Assembly (NCBI GenBank): GCA_028583605.1
Contig: CM053331.1
Location: 31,660,411 to 31,724,410 of the forward strand
Reading direction: 5' to 3'
DNA length: 64,000 bases
Source: Dastarcus helophoroides
Lineage: Eukaryota > Arthropoda > Insecta > Coleoptera > Bothrideridae
A program made the translations under genes and the position numbers. Position 1 is the first letter of the stretch. Every line of letters starts with the position of its first letter. Below the pieces are notes generated by a model, which ran no database searches, was not told the DNA's origin, and was given only the letters and a program-made list of their open reading frames with translations. Positions 10,617-21,154 of this stretch are shown piece after piece.

Positions 10617-12694
10617 TTACTTGCAACTGTTGTTTAGATTCTTCCCTAGAAGTCCTTCTATTTCCATCATGGCGCCTTTCGCGGCCTCTGCAAATAAAAA
10701 AATTACCACAATGCTTACATTAATGATATTCCAGATACCAATTTGTTCAGCTGTGCCGAGTTTTCCCTGACTTAGTCCTTGAAAACAGATATATAAGTCT
10801 TCCAGAGCATTTAAGATGCTCTCTTGCCGTTTTTCTTCATTACCATTGACAAGATCGAAATCTAACAAGCTCGCGTTGCTTAGGGTATCGCACTCGGAGC
10901 ACCTGCTGTAGCTTTGGAACTCCCTCTTGTTAAGATAACTGACACTAAGAACTTCAAGTCTCTTGAACAGTTTGTTGTAGAGGTTATCGAAACTCACATC
11001 ACCTTTGTCAGCCGACTTGGCACAGCTGCTATCATCTTTGATATTCTCCTTATTCAAATCGAACAAATAATTATCGATCTCTTCTAGGTTGTAGAATTCG
11101 CACGGATTTTTCCAGCTAGCATAGCCACGTTTTTGTTCAACGGCAGCAAAAGCTGCACAAGTGCAGAATGACCTTGCACAGCTAGGGCAAGAAAATGTTT
11201 TACGCGCTTTCTTCTTCTTCTTCTTTTTCGGCGAACACCTTTTGACCGGATTCATCGTGCATATGGCACAAGGGGGCGGACCGAAGTCGCAGCATTCTTC
11301 ACACGGCGGCGGTGGCGGTGGTAACTCACAACAACACTTTTTAAATTGCGTACCACACGGTGGCATTTTTGTGGGATCATTATCATCATCATTCACAGAC
11401 ATTCTAATTTTTCTTGGTTTTTTGGCCGGGTAATAGAGATTGGGATCGTATAGGCACAAGCCGGCCTTCTCTGCCGCCGTTACCGCCGTAGCTAGCAACT
11501 CCTTTTGCTTGAGTTCTGCAGCAGTGGGACAACATGGTCGAGCCTTGAAAAAGTCAATGAATTTTCTCCAGCGGCTTTTTTCTTCAAATTGCACTGGATA
11601 TTGGCATTGGACGCATTCTGGTTCAGTGTCACCTTCGCATTCGCATTCGCAATCGGATTGACATTCGCATTCACATTTGGGATTCTCAGATTTGCAAGAA
11701 GCCCTCTTTTGTGTTAAGTAACTGGTGCCCATTAGTGACCACTTTAATAACTGTCTTTTGCATTGTCTGTGAGAAGTGTAACTATCAAATTGAAGTGTGT
11801 GTGTTTTCGAAGATGTATTAGTAGAAAATGAACGCACAAAATTTCTTGTGTTTTGTCTGATGTGCGCCTTGTTTGAAGTATTGGCTCCTCCGTAAAAATT
11901 TGCAGATAGGGAGTCATTTGAGTCACAACTGAAAAACATATCTTCGGAGCTTTTAGTTTGTTTGGTTGTGTAGTGGTCGCTGTTTATAGCAGCCATGGTA
12001 CTGTATTTCTTTCCTTTACCTAGCATCTTAAGGTACTTTCTTCTTTGTGGACAAAAGGGTTCAATGTCGCATCCTTTAAATATCTCCTCGCAATCGCAAT
12101 TAGGGTAAAACCAATCGTTCACGTCCGCCCTTACAGCTAAAGCACACGGATCAGGTGGACACTGTGGTTTAGGCTGATCGGGCATTTGCATATTTAATCG
12201 CTTTATTGATGGTGTATCGGTCATTTTACGTTTTTCCACGCACGGGCATTCCTTTGGCTCTAACTTGGTTGGAGTTTTCTGAGTAACTTTTAAATCGTCA
12301 TCTGCTCTAGTCGTTGTACAAGGTCGAGGGCAAACTCTCGGCTCATCTTGTGGTTGATAGCGTTTCTTAGGCCTAGGTATTGGCCGTAAAGGCTTCATCA
12401 CTATCTCCTGTTGACACGGGCATTCCTTTGGACACATAAATGGCAATTTCTTTTTTTCGTTTGTTTCCTTTCGAATTGATGTTCTTTTTCTGCACAAAAG
12501 TTTCATGTCCTCGCAATATTTTTTGACAAATTTGCGATGTTTTTCTTCGTGGCTGGCCATGCTTCGCTTAGGACAATACAAGGGTACAGATACACGAAAG
12601 ACTGATGGCATGATTGTAGAGTTGCTGATGATGTTAATGTTGTTTAGATCGCGTGAGGTTCGAAGTGCTCCGGTCTTCTGGTATGACGCGAAGC
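10617..12694 (-). CDS. Cysteine/proline/lysine-rich modular protein, paralogue 1 (5' exon not located)
   Basis: Spliced model: exon 12694-10739, 51-nt intron 10738-10688, last exon 10687-10617 (TAA). The exon opens after TTTTTTTCAG with (x)GC TTC GCG, giving FASYQ, so the true start lies in an unseen upstream exon. Conserved downstream Met codons are at 12609-12611 and at 12558-12560 (MASHEEK, conserved in paralogue 2). From the first of these: a charged N terminus; two modules KKLPFMCPKECPC..RADDDLKV and QKTPTKLEPKECPCVEK (~54-130); NDWFYPNCDCEEI (~165-180); a Ser-rich linker with RSFST; an acidic CECECQSDCECEC patch; WRKFIDFFKARPCCP then KAGLCLYDPNLYY; PPPPPPCEECCDFGPPPC; KKKKKKK then CPSCARSFCTC; RGYASWKNP then EEIDNYLFDL. 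No transmembrane segment remains after splicing. I do not recognise the family. The composition resembles insect male-germline Cys/Pro-rich proteins, which is inference only. Paralogue 2 lies ~9 kb away on the same strand. Confidence 0.85.
10688..10738 (-). other. 51-nt phase-1 intron that lacks an in-frame stop
   Basis: The donor is ATTG|GTATCT and the acceptor TTTTTTTATTTGCAG|AGG. Splicing joins EQI to EAAKGAM, matching paralogue 2 across its own intron at the same place (EQI|EAAESAM). The length is divisible by three and contains no stop, so an unspliced reading adds 17 residues, including the hydrophobic IWNIINVSIVVIFLF. Confidence 0.88.
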
Positions 12695-12735
12695 CTGAAA
12701 AAAAGAAATGAATTGCATAAAAATCTTATCGTTCA

Positions 12736-12753
12736 GTGCACTAAGAGTACGCA
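12736..12753. promoter_or_regulatory. Conserved motif GTGCACTAAGAGTACGCA upstream of paralogue 1
   Basis: It starts 42 bp from the first exon base of the gene and is repeated exactly upstream of paralogue 2 at 41 bp. The surrounding sequence is only weakly conserved. The core TAAGAGTACGC also occurs twice beside the third gene. Its function is unknown: promoter element, part of a 5' exon, or remnant of a small repeat. Confidence 0.5.
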
Positions 12754-12899
12754 TTTTTCGAGTTATGTCAAGTAGCGTTTAATGAACAGCGTTCAAGGTT
12801 TTTATCCAAATTAGTGAGTACCATTTACTGGGATGTTTTCTCTAGGATTACTATCAGAAACTAGCTTAATAAGATTAAATGTAGTAGAAGATAATACCT

Positions 12900-12993
12900 T
12901 CTCTATCGAAAAGCATTAAAGCAACCTTTCTTGGTTTCAGGGGACAAGATTTGTATTTTAATTTTTGAAGATAACCAAGGACTAGTTCGCTTC
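12900..12993 (+). repeat. FB1 foldback repeat, copy 2 (partial, internal deletion)
   Basis: CTATCGAAAAGCATTAAAGC, then CTTTCTTGGTTTCAGGGGAC and the outer end GAAGATAACCAAGGAC. Only the right half remains, about 150 bp beyond the upstream motif of paralogue 1. Confidence 0.8.
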
Positions 12994-13339
12994 TTAAAAA
13001 AAACACAAAAATACAGATCACAGATTGTCTTATACGTTCGACAATATAAAAATACCAAAACATTACTAGCTAGCGTTTTTGGACTTCTGTTATTGGAATT
13101 TTGGACTGGGCTTTTTTGGTAAAGAAAAAAATTTAGTTGGAAATATTGAGCTAAAGAGCTTTTCTTAAATCATTAAACTTTCTGGTTCGAAATGGTATCA
13201 ATATATTGCGACGCCAGAAATTTAAACCTAAAAATTTTAACAAATATATTGAACAAATCGAACTTGGAGTCTCCCGAAATCTCAAATTGTCGAGTTATGA
13301 AATTTTACTTCAAACGGAAAATTTAAAATAAAATGACGC

Positions 13340-13690
13340 AAATCTCCTTAAACTGAAAGTACTTTCACTTGCAGATCACCCTTAATTATACTTCTAAAGG
13401 CTATACACTAGTAGACACAATCGAGCGACTAAATGGTCTAGGCGTCTACACCTGCAGAAATCAACTAAAATAGCTTCCGAGACACCATGACAGGTGAGAT
13501 AACGACCTGTGGAATTGCTGCTTTTTCATAGAGAGTTGTAGAACAAGCGATTGGTTTCTCATTTTTTCTGTAGACAATCGCAGCACTTCGTCTACAGACA
13601 CGAGTTCTGCGACTTTGGTGCTAATGTGTACTAGCCATGACGTTGCACGTTGCACGGAATGAATTATCTAGTATAAACGCACCCTAATAT
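13340..13690. mobile_element. Probable MITE remnant, GC-richer block with nested palindromes
   Basis: The right end, read in reverse, is AGGGTGCGTTTATACTAG, a form typical of insect MITE termini. The left side around 13375-13430 carries a weak counterpart (CACCCTTAATTATAC...ACACTAG). Nested inverted words include ACAGGT..ACCTGT (13490-13511) and TGTAGAC..GTCTACA (13570-13597). No exon is supported here. Confidence 0.4.
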
Positions 13691-14309
13691 ATGATTTTTT
13701 AATACAAAAGTGGATTTTTGCCACAGCCTAAAAAATTAACTGGATTTCTCACATTTTGCCGTGCAATTAAGATATTTTCTTTCACTATTACAGATTTTGG
13801 TCATCCACTTCTTGTTTTTTATCGAATAATCGTCGGCATACTTATACGTTAATTTTTGTTGGGAAATTTTTTAACAATTTTTCTAGCTCCAATTCGGTTT
13901 TCTTCCAAAAGTGCATTCATTAAAATTTTATTCCTCTCAAGGTCCCTGATGCCATCGTTGGCATATCTATGTCAATTTTAACATAGAAATAAAACAATTA
14001 TTTGACAATTAATTATGTTAGTTATTGTTTTCAGAGCCCATTGTTGACGGTTCACAAAATATGGCCCTTTCAGTGAAATTTTTTTGTGCACGACTTTTCA
14101 AATTTTGTCATAAGACTGGGAAAAATCAGACTATTTAAAAAAGTAAAGGAAAACTCTAATTAATGTTAGTATTTTTAACACATAACTAAATTCTTTTTAT
14201 GGAAATACTTGTTTTTTTTTGCAAATTCAAAATGACAAATATTTTTGAGAACCTCTGTCTAAAAATTTATTTTAACTGTAATACTTTTTAGATGTGTTCA
14301 CTTGGAAAA

Positions 14310-14592
14310 TGTATCGATGTTCTCATTCGATGTAATACATTAAAAGAATACATCGATGTTGTTTCGATACAACGACTCTAACATCGATGTTGTTTCGATA
14401 CATTGATTTTCTAACATCGATCTTGTTTCGATACATCGATTCCGTAACATCGATGTTTTTAAACGTCAAAACTTTAAGACAGCCAGTGTCTAGGGATGCA
14501 AGGTCGTTCAAAAAAGCATCGATATTTTTTTAATGAAACATCGATATCTCAAACATCAGCTTTCGGTAACGATGCATCGATGCTTTTCCGAC
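14310..14592. repeat. ATCGAT-rich tandem repeat cluster (31-33-bp units)
   Basis: ACATCGATGTTGTTTCGATAC starts at 14350 and 14381, ACATCGATCTTGTTTCGATA at 14414, and a partial unit at 14447 (spacing 31, 33, 33). Further ATCGAT palindromes follow at about 14518-14585. Each unit is itself an inverted structure (ATCGAT near TCGATA). A short open frame across it is an artefact of the repeat. Confidence 0.75.
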
Positions 14593-14639
14593 GTTTTTTA
14601 AATATTTTATTGCGGATTTAATGAATCAAAATTACAAAG

Positions 14640-16440
14640 GTGCAGCAAGGCCATCAATTAAAAAAAAATTTCAAGTTTAACCTTAAAATTTCGACTTTTT
14701 TCTCGAAATTCCGAAATCAAAATTGAAATTGTGACTTTAATCTCGACATTTATTTTTTTCTCGAAAATTCAACTTTTTTCTCAAAATGTTGGCTTTAATT
14801 TCAAAAATCCCAGAAATTCGGAGATAAAACTCCATATTTCGACTTAAATATCGAAACTTCGTCTCCAGGTAAATCCGAAATTTTAACTTTATTTAAAATT
14901 TCGAGAAAAAGATAAAGATTTTGGCATTTACTTTAGAATTTCGAGAAAAAAGTCAATATTTCAAGATTAAACTTGAATTTCGATAAAAAACTCGAAATTT
15001 CGTCTCTAAACTAGAAATTTCTAAGCCATTTTTAAAAAAATTAATTACCTTTTTACGCCTAATTTCTTTTATTATTTGTCATGAAATGATAATTATTTTT
15101 CTTCCAAATTAAAACCTATATTTTTTAGTGTATTTTTTCCTCCAAATTTTGACTTAAATCTCACAACCTAAGTTTTTTAAACCGAAGATTAAAATTTTCA
15201 AAGACAGTTGACATTTCTGGTTACATGCTCTTATTTTTGATAAAAATTTAACGTTAAACTGGGGATTTGAGCAAAAAAGTCTTGAGAAAATTTTATAAGA
15301 ACTAAATTTTGAAAAGTGTTGAAAATTTTCATAAAACTTTCATTAAAATTCAATCAAAATTTTGTAAAAATGCCAAATGATATAAAAAATCGGAATTTTT
15401 TAAAAGAGCGAAGTTTTGAGAAAATACCGAACTGTCAACTGTCAACCGTCAAATGAATTTAAAATTTTTTAACAAACGAAACTTTCCAGAAAATTCAAAT
15501 TTTTAAAAAAGTCGAAATTTAGGCAGACAAATTTTGAATTAAAATATTAATAGTCGAAATTTAAAAAAATATCGACATTTTCGTAAAAAAGTAAAAATTT
15601 GCAATAAAAAGATTTCCAAAAATATGAAAATTCTGAAAAATCCTATATTTTAAAAAGAATTGCAATTTTGAAAAATAGTAAAAAACTCTAAGACAACATA
15701 TTAAAAAGATTTGACAAAATCGATATTTTCAAAAACAAAGACGAAATATCTAGTCCTGCTAATTTCATTCAAAAACAAATTATAATTTTGAACAAAGTAA
15801 AGATTTTCAAAAAAGGTCGAAATTTTGAAACAATCAAAATTTCAAAAAGGACAACTTTTTGAAACAATGTCGAAAATTAAAAAAGACAAAGTTTTCAAGA
15901 AAATTGGACAATTTAGAGAGATACTGAAATTTTCAGGAAAAATTTAACTTTATTTTTTTAAAAAATGCAATTTCGAAAAAAGCCAAAATTAAAAAAGAAT
16001 GTAATTCTAAAAGTTGTAATTTAAAAAAAATATTTGACATTAAAAAAATGAGATTGGAAAAAGTCTTAATTTTCAAAAAAGTTAAAATTGTAAAATAAAG
16101 TCAAAAAAAGAAAAAGAAATTAAAATTTTTAGGTAATACAAAGTCAAAATGTTGACATTTTCATAAATTTAAATTTCCAACAAACAAAATTCAAAATTTT
16201 TAAGAAAAGGTGTAAATTTAAAATAAAACTCGTTCTTTTTAAAATAGTCAGACTAAATTTTGTTAAAATGCTAAACGTTAAAAAAGTCGGACTTTTAAAA
16301 AAAAGCAAAGTTTTAAAAACATATCGAGTTTTAAACATTTTTGGAATTTTACTACTTTTTAAAAAGGTAGAAATTAAAAAAAAAATCGAGTACTATTCGA
16401 TGTTTTTAATGAAAAGATCGAATAATTTCGAAACGTCGAT
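14640..16440. repeat. Degenerate AT-rich simple-sequence tract, mainly A-polar
   Basis: Loose TCGAAATTT, AAAATTTTGAAAA and GTCAAAATT words without a fixed period. The first ~250 bp are T-polar and the rest A-polar. Open frames in it (for example around 16144-16459 on both strands) have no coding character. Confidence 0.75.
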
Positions 16441-16969
16441 GTATATCGAATATCCCTAATACTTTTGACTTGATTATATAAAAACTTATGCCTAATTTAA
16501 TATTTGGTAAAAATTTAATAAAAAATTCTGCACTAATAATACCACTAGCAAAGAAAATAAAATATGGACATTTTTTTGGCCACCTTGTAGAAATTTTGAA
16601 CTCCTACTTAAAATTCCTACTTTTATTTTAGAAAGTTTATTTTTTTTTACTTTGTGACTTTCGTCCTTAAGTTTTTTTTTATATCTTACAAAAAGTGCTA
16701 TTTTTAATTTTGACTGCAGTTTTTTCACGAAATTTTAATATTTATTTTAAAAACAAAAATAAAATTTTTTTTTTCTAAAAATTCCATACTTCGGTTTTTA
16801 CTTGTTACCATTTTTTCTGTAAGGTTAATTACAAACTCTCAAAAGTTAAGAACTGAAATTGTAAGTATAAAATTTTGAAAATATCAAAACTTCAAGCGAA
16901 TAAACAAAAAATTTCCAAAAATTTTCTTGGGCTGAATCTGCTTTTTTTCATAAATGCCAAAATTGAAAT

Positions 16970-17415
16970 ATAAAACTTGTCCCCTGAAACCAAGAAAGAT
17001 TAAAAAACACAACAAAGGTTACTTTAACGCGTTTCGACAGCCAAGCTATCATTTTCAGAGAGATATTGGTAGTATTTAGTATATAGTATCTAGTATCTAG
17101 AATCTTGTGTCTAGTATCTAGCATCTAGCATCTAGAATTTAGGATCTAGTATCTAGTATCTAGTATCTAGTATCTAGTGTCTAGTATCTAGTAGCTAGTA
17201 TCTAGTATCTACTATCAATAATCTAGTACCTAGTATCTAGAATCTAGTATATAGTATTTATTATCTAGTATCTAGTATCTAATATCACTCTGAAGATGAT
17301 AGCTTGGCTGTCGAAACGCGTTAGAGCCACCTTCGTTGCGTTTTTTAATCTTTCTTGGTTTCAGGGGACAAGTTTTATATTTCAATTTTTGAAGATAACC
17401 ACGGATCCACCAAAA
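16970..17415. repeat. FB1 foldback repeat, copy 3, with heptamer array filling the loop
   Basis: The left arm (16970-17065) runs GAAATATAAAACTTGTCCCC, AAACCAAGAAAGATTAAAAA, GCGTTTCGACAGCCAAGC; the right arm (17285-17415) is its reverse complement. About 220 bp of TAGTATC-type repeats separate them. Confidence 0.88.
17066..17284. repeat. Heptamer minisatellite (TAGTATC)n, about 30 units
   Basis: Tandem TAGTATC units with variants such as TAGCATC, TAGAATC and TAGTGTC, lying exactly between the two arms of an FB1 foldback. The run probably arose by slippage at the hairpin loop. Confidence 0.92.
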
Positions 17416-17623
17416 TCATAAATGCAAATGCATTTTTTTTAAATTTCAACAAGCCGCTTTTGAAGAGTAATTAGAATTTTGCTTTCGATTGTAATGCATT
17501 CAAACAGTAATATGTCCTTATTTCATGTTTAGAACAATTGAAATTTTGATCGGAATTGATAATTTCGGAACAAAGTTAACGTTTTTTGGAAAAAACCGAA
17601 ATTTCTTTTTAGATTGGAAATTC

Positions 17624-17670
17624 CGCCTGTAACGTGAAGGTCCTGGGTTCGACTCCCAATCGCTAATCAC
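17624..17670 (+). pseudogene. tRNA-like 3' half relic (anticodon arm and T arm)
   Basis: CCTGGGTTCGACTCCCA contains a canonical B box (GGTTCGANNCC) with complementary T-stem bases. Upstream, CTGTAAC could be a 7-base anticodon loop (anticodon GTA) between weak stems. No D arm, acceptor pairing or A box is visible, so this is a relic or part of a tRNA-derived SINE, not a working tRNA. Confidence 0.4.
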
Positions 17671-17829
17671 AAATTTTTAACTTAACTCTTTTAAAGTTAA
17701 ACTGCTGGGAAAACATTTAAAATTGTTAAACTTAAACCCACATGTTTGGAACAAAAGAAAAAAATTTGAAGTCCAAATATTCACATTTTATTTCATTGCA
17801 ACTCTAAATTTTAATTGTTTTATTAATAC

Positions 17830-18990
17830 AGGTTTTTGGCAACTTTGCGATTCTTTACTCTTAATTTGAATCTTTTCTCATAACTTTCGAAATAAAAAAA
17901 ATGTCAACATACATCAACATTTTTAAAAATAAGTCAACTTTTATGAAACAATGTCAACAAAAGGTTAAAATTTAAAAAAATCAAAATTTTGTTTAGAAAC
18001 AAAGAAATACACATTTTCAGTCAAAATTTCAAGAAAAAGCGGAAATTTTGAAAAAGGTTTCTATATTCTGATCCGATTTTTCAAGTAATCTGAATTTTCA
18101 AAAAATTACAAAAAAACATTCTTGTATAATGTTTAAGAAAAGGTTGATTTTTTCAAAGAAAGTTAAAATTTTTAACAAAAGTAGATTTTTTCAAAAAAGG
18201 TCAAAGTTTTCATTCAAAAACTTCAAAATTTGGAAAAAGTAGAAATTGTGAAAAAAAAACGTGAAATTAAAAAAGTGTCAAAATTAAGCTAAATTTTGGA
18301 AAAAAGTCGACATTTTCAAAAACTCATAATTTTCAAAAGTAGTTTTTAAAAAGTTAAACTTTTAAAAAAGATTGAAATTTGCAAATGCGGGTTACATATT
18401 TTAAACATTCCAAAGTTTATTAACTAAAAAACAAAACTTGACATTTTTAAAAAAAGCTTTGTCTTAAAGTGTCGAATTTTTCCAAATAATTCGAATTCTC
18501 CCAAAAAAATATCGAAATTTCCGTAAAAAAAATCAACATCTTGAAATTAGTCAAAATTCTGAAAAAAATTAAAATTCGGAGAAAAAAGCAATTCTAGAAA
18601 AAAACTAAAATTAAACATAAATAAAAATTTTCTAAACATTTAAATTTCAAAATGTCGAAATTTTTTAAGATTCGAAATTTTCAAAAGCAAAGTCGAGATT
18701 TTTAAAAATCTGGACATGCACTTTCCTTATAATTTTGTGCATTTTAAAAAAAGTCGTATTTTTGAAAAAAGAAATGGAAAAAAATTCAAATTCGAAACTT
18801 TATAAAAAACCAAAATTTTTGAAAACAGTCGATATGAAAAAATATAATTTTGAAACGCTTGCTTTAAAAAAAAGTCAAAATGTTGCAAAAGCTAGAAATG
18901 TTTAAAACAGCGACATTTTTGAAAAAGTCGAAGTTTCAAACAAATTACAAGTCAAAATTCTTAAAAAAATAAAAAGGAAGATGTTATAAA
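17830..18990. repeat. A-polar degenerate simple-sequence tract
   Basis: Repeated GTCAAAATTTT and TTTTGAAAAAAG words, non-coding and with no fixed period. Confidence 0.75.
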
Positions 18991-19117
18991 TTTTCAATAA
19001 AAATTTTCATACTTTCACCCTTTATTACTTGTAACCTTAAGGTAAATATTCAGAATGTGCAGTCAAATAAATTTTCATAAATTAAGTAAAAAACAAATGA
19101 CTTTGCGGCATTTTCTT

Positions 19118-19308
19118 GGTAGAACAGATTGGTCTTTGGTTATCTTTAAAAATTGAAATACAAATCTTGGCTCCTGAAACCAAGATTAAAAAAACACAAT
19201 CGTATTTCTCTGAAAATGATAGCTTGGCTATCGAAACGCGTTAGAGCAACCTTTGTTGTATTTTTTTATTCTTTTTTGGTCTCAGGGGACAACATTTGTA
19301 TTTCAATA
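19118..19308. repeat. FB1 foldback repeat, copy 4
   Basis: The outer end GATTGGTCTTTGGTTATCTT and a shortened left arm (TTGGCTCCTGAAACCAAG) are followed by the right arm GAAAATGATAGCTTGGCTAT to GGTCTCAGGGGACAACATTT. A hAT-type MITE begins immediately after it. Confidence 0.85.
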
Positions 19309-19316
19309 CTGTATAG

Positions 19317-19651
19317 CAATGTTTCCCAAAGTGTGATACGTGAATCTCCAGGGGTACAAGGGGAAGAATTTGGTAGGGGTATGCACTGCACCGTCAGCTT
19401 CAAATGACTTAAAAATTAAAATTTGTTTGAATGAACGTAACAAAATTAAGTTCATCAACTTGCACGGGTTTAAAGAGTTTGCGCAGATTGCAGAATGATG
19501 TTCTGCTCAAGTTTGTTGATACGTTTAGTAGATTAACAGGGAGACAAACACACTTCCTCATTTATATACTAGTTATGATGCAACGAGGGGTACACAACGT
19601 CGCGAAAAATTATGGAAAGAGTACACATATGTTAAAGTTTGAAAAACACTG
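19317..19651. mobile_element. 335-bp non-autonomous hAT element
   Basis: The left end CAATGTTTCCCAAAGTGTGA and right end TTTGAAAAACACTG (reverse CAGTGTTTTTCAAA) are typical hAT termini. Flanking 8-mers are CTGTATAG (19309-19316) and CTTTACAG (19652-19659), 6 of 8 identical. The interior encodes nothing recognisable. Confidence 0.72.
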
Positions 19652-20215
19652 CTTTACAGACACAATTACCGAATTTCAATCACAAGCAATGGCAATATTA
19701 ACATAAATATAGAGGTCGCGCTGCGTGAATCGTGAAGATTAAATATTTTAAAATAAAATGAATTTGTATATTTTCATTTTGTAAGGAAAGCTGTGCTTCC
19801 GTAGTTTCCATGAAAAACACGTAACTGATAGTAATGTAGGCACTAAACCAAAATTCGAAATTTTGTTTATTTGAAGTTGTTCCTTTTTGCAAAGAGTGAA
19901 ACGTTGACCATTTCTAGATGACACGTTGATTTCTGGTTCAGTACCTGCCTCTTAGATCAGCATTCCAAGACAATATTTTTGATTTTTTGTTAATTTATAA
20001 GCAAACTATCATTACACAAACGTTTAACCGTCAAGAAATTTAGCGAAAGGGTTTGGTCTCGCGAAAAATTAAAAGGTGTCGAATCCTAAAATTTCAAAAA
20101 AATAGGTCCACTGGACTTGGCACAAGTTTACTTTAATATTTATAAGCCTTTACGAACGAACTTTTCAAAGTGAACTTATAGTATTTTAGAAATTCCTTGA
20201 ATAATATTATTTTAG

Positions 20216-21049
20216 AAATTGCCTACCTTTGCAAAGTTGCCCTTTATGGTGAATCGCCAGTTGCTACCTTTAGTAATCTGGATTCTCCTTTACCTTATTT
20301 TCTGTGTGAATCTATCTTTAAGAGCATGAAAATCCTTAATAAAACCTTTGAATCTAGATTTTTAAAGAAAGCAGCTGGAGACAAGAAATATTATTCAAAA
20401 AGAATGGAACTTCTTCTTTAGTTTTGCGGCTTAGGTACGAAATCTACACACGAGTTCCTCATTAGATTTCACGTATCTTATGAAACTCGCTGATTCCCAA
20501 ACTTTAGGTGTCAGAATCCGAATTCCTGATCCAGAAACTGGCCTTGGAATTAAATTTATTTTGTTGGAAATATCAAAATTTATTTTGTTTTGGTATTTAA
20601 AAGTTGATGTAATTAGAGCTAAGAACTGTTAAAAAGTTTTACATTTTTAAGTAGAGTATTAGTAGAGTAACCATACTATACCAAGTGGTAAGGGGCAATG
20701 AAAAAAGATGGCGTTTTTTCAAACGGATATAAGATGTAGCTATCGAACAAAATTCTGCCTGGCCACGAATTTCAGCGAGAGTTCTATAGAAGAATCTTCA
20801 TATATAAAAGGTCTCATTGTGCCAATGCACATCACACGTAAATTAGCTGTCTTTGATGGTCTTGCATGCCTAAACAATCTTACTTTTGAAGGATCAGATC
20901 AATTATTTTGGCTCATAAAAATACTTAAAGACGGCGAGATATCCGTTAACTGTCCATCTGGGCTCCAGTATCTGGAAAGATTTGGTCAAAATTTCACTTC
21001 TTTGCCCCTTAACATATATCTGCCGACACCATTCCAAAGTAGTGTTTGA
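20216..21049 (+). pseudogene. Unrecognised, probably broken coding sequence in three shifted frames
   Basis: Segment A follows TATTATTTTAG (20216-20421, TAG) and reads EIAYLCKVALYGESPV to YYSKRMELLL. Segment B begins at an ATG (20480-20632, TAA) and reads MKLADSQTLG then VRIPIPDPETGLG. Segment C begins at an ATG (20708-21049, TGA) and includes KGLIVPMHITRKLAV, LNNLTFEGSDQLFW and CPSGLQYLERFGQN. Codon use and lower AT content separate these from the surrounding simple sequence, but each ends at a stop and the frame shifts between them. This fits a decayed gene or processed copy, or exons of a poorly conserved gene. Segment C has a faint leucine-rich-repeat flavour; I do not recognise a family. 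It lies downstream of paralogue 2 on the opposite strand, 134 bp from its stop. Confidence 0.4.
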
Positions 21050-21148
21050 AGAGATTTAGTCAAAGTTGTATTAAATGAAATCTGGCCCTTTATTTAAAGT
21101 AAAAGAAAAAGTGAAAAAAAAAACAATAATAATAAAGAAATACATCCG

Positions 21149-21154
21149 TTTATT
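21149..21154 (-). terminator. Poly(A) signal AATAAA of paralogue 2
   Basis: Minus-strand AATAAA about 29 nt after the TAA at 21183-21185. The conserved word GTCGATATGT lies between stop and signal (21163-21172), as in paralogue 1. Confidence 0.72.

Noticed and set aside
11161..11926. Several antisense open frames across paralogue 1 (for example 11161-11433 and 11505-11717)
   Set aside because: Shadows of a biased Cys/Pro/Lys-rich gene; the paralogue comparison supports only the minus-strand frame given.
12694..12753. A mini first exon ATGCGTACTCTTA spliced to paralogue 1 to give MRTLSFASY
   Set aside because: Attractive as a targeting leader, but the donor (A|GTGCAC) is poor, the intron would be ~46 nt, and paralogue 2 has GTG in place of ATG.
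17624..17670. A functional tRNA gene
   Set aside because: No D arm, acceptor stem or A box.
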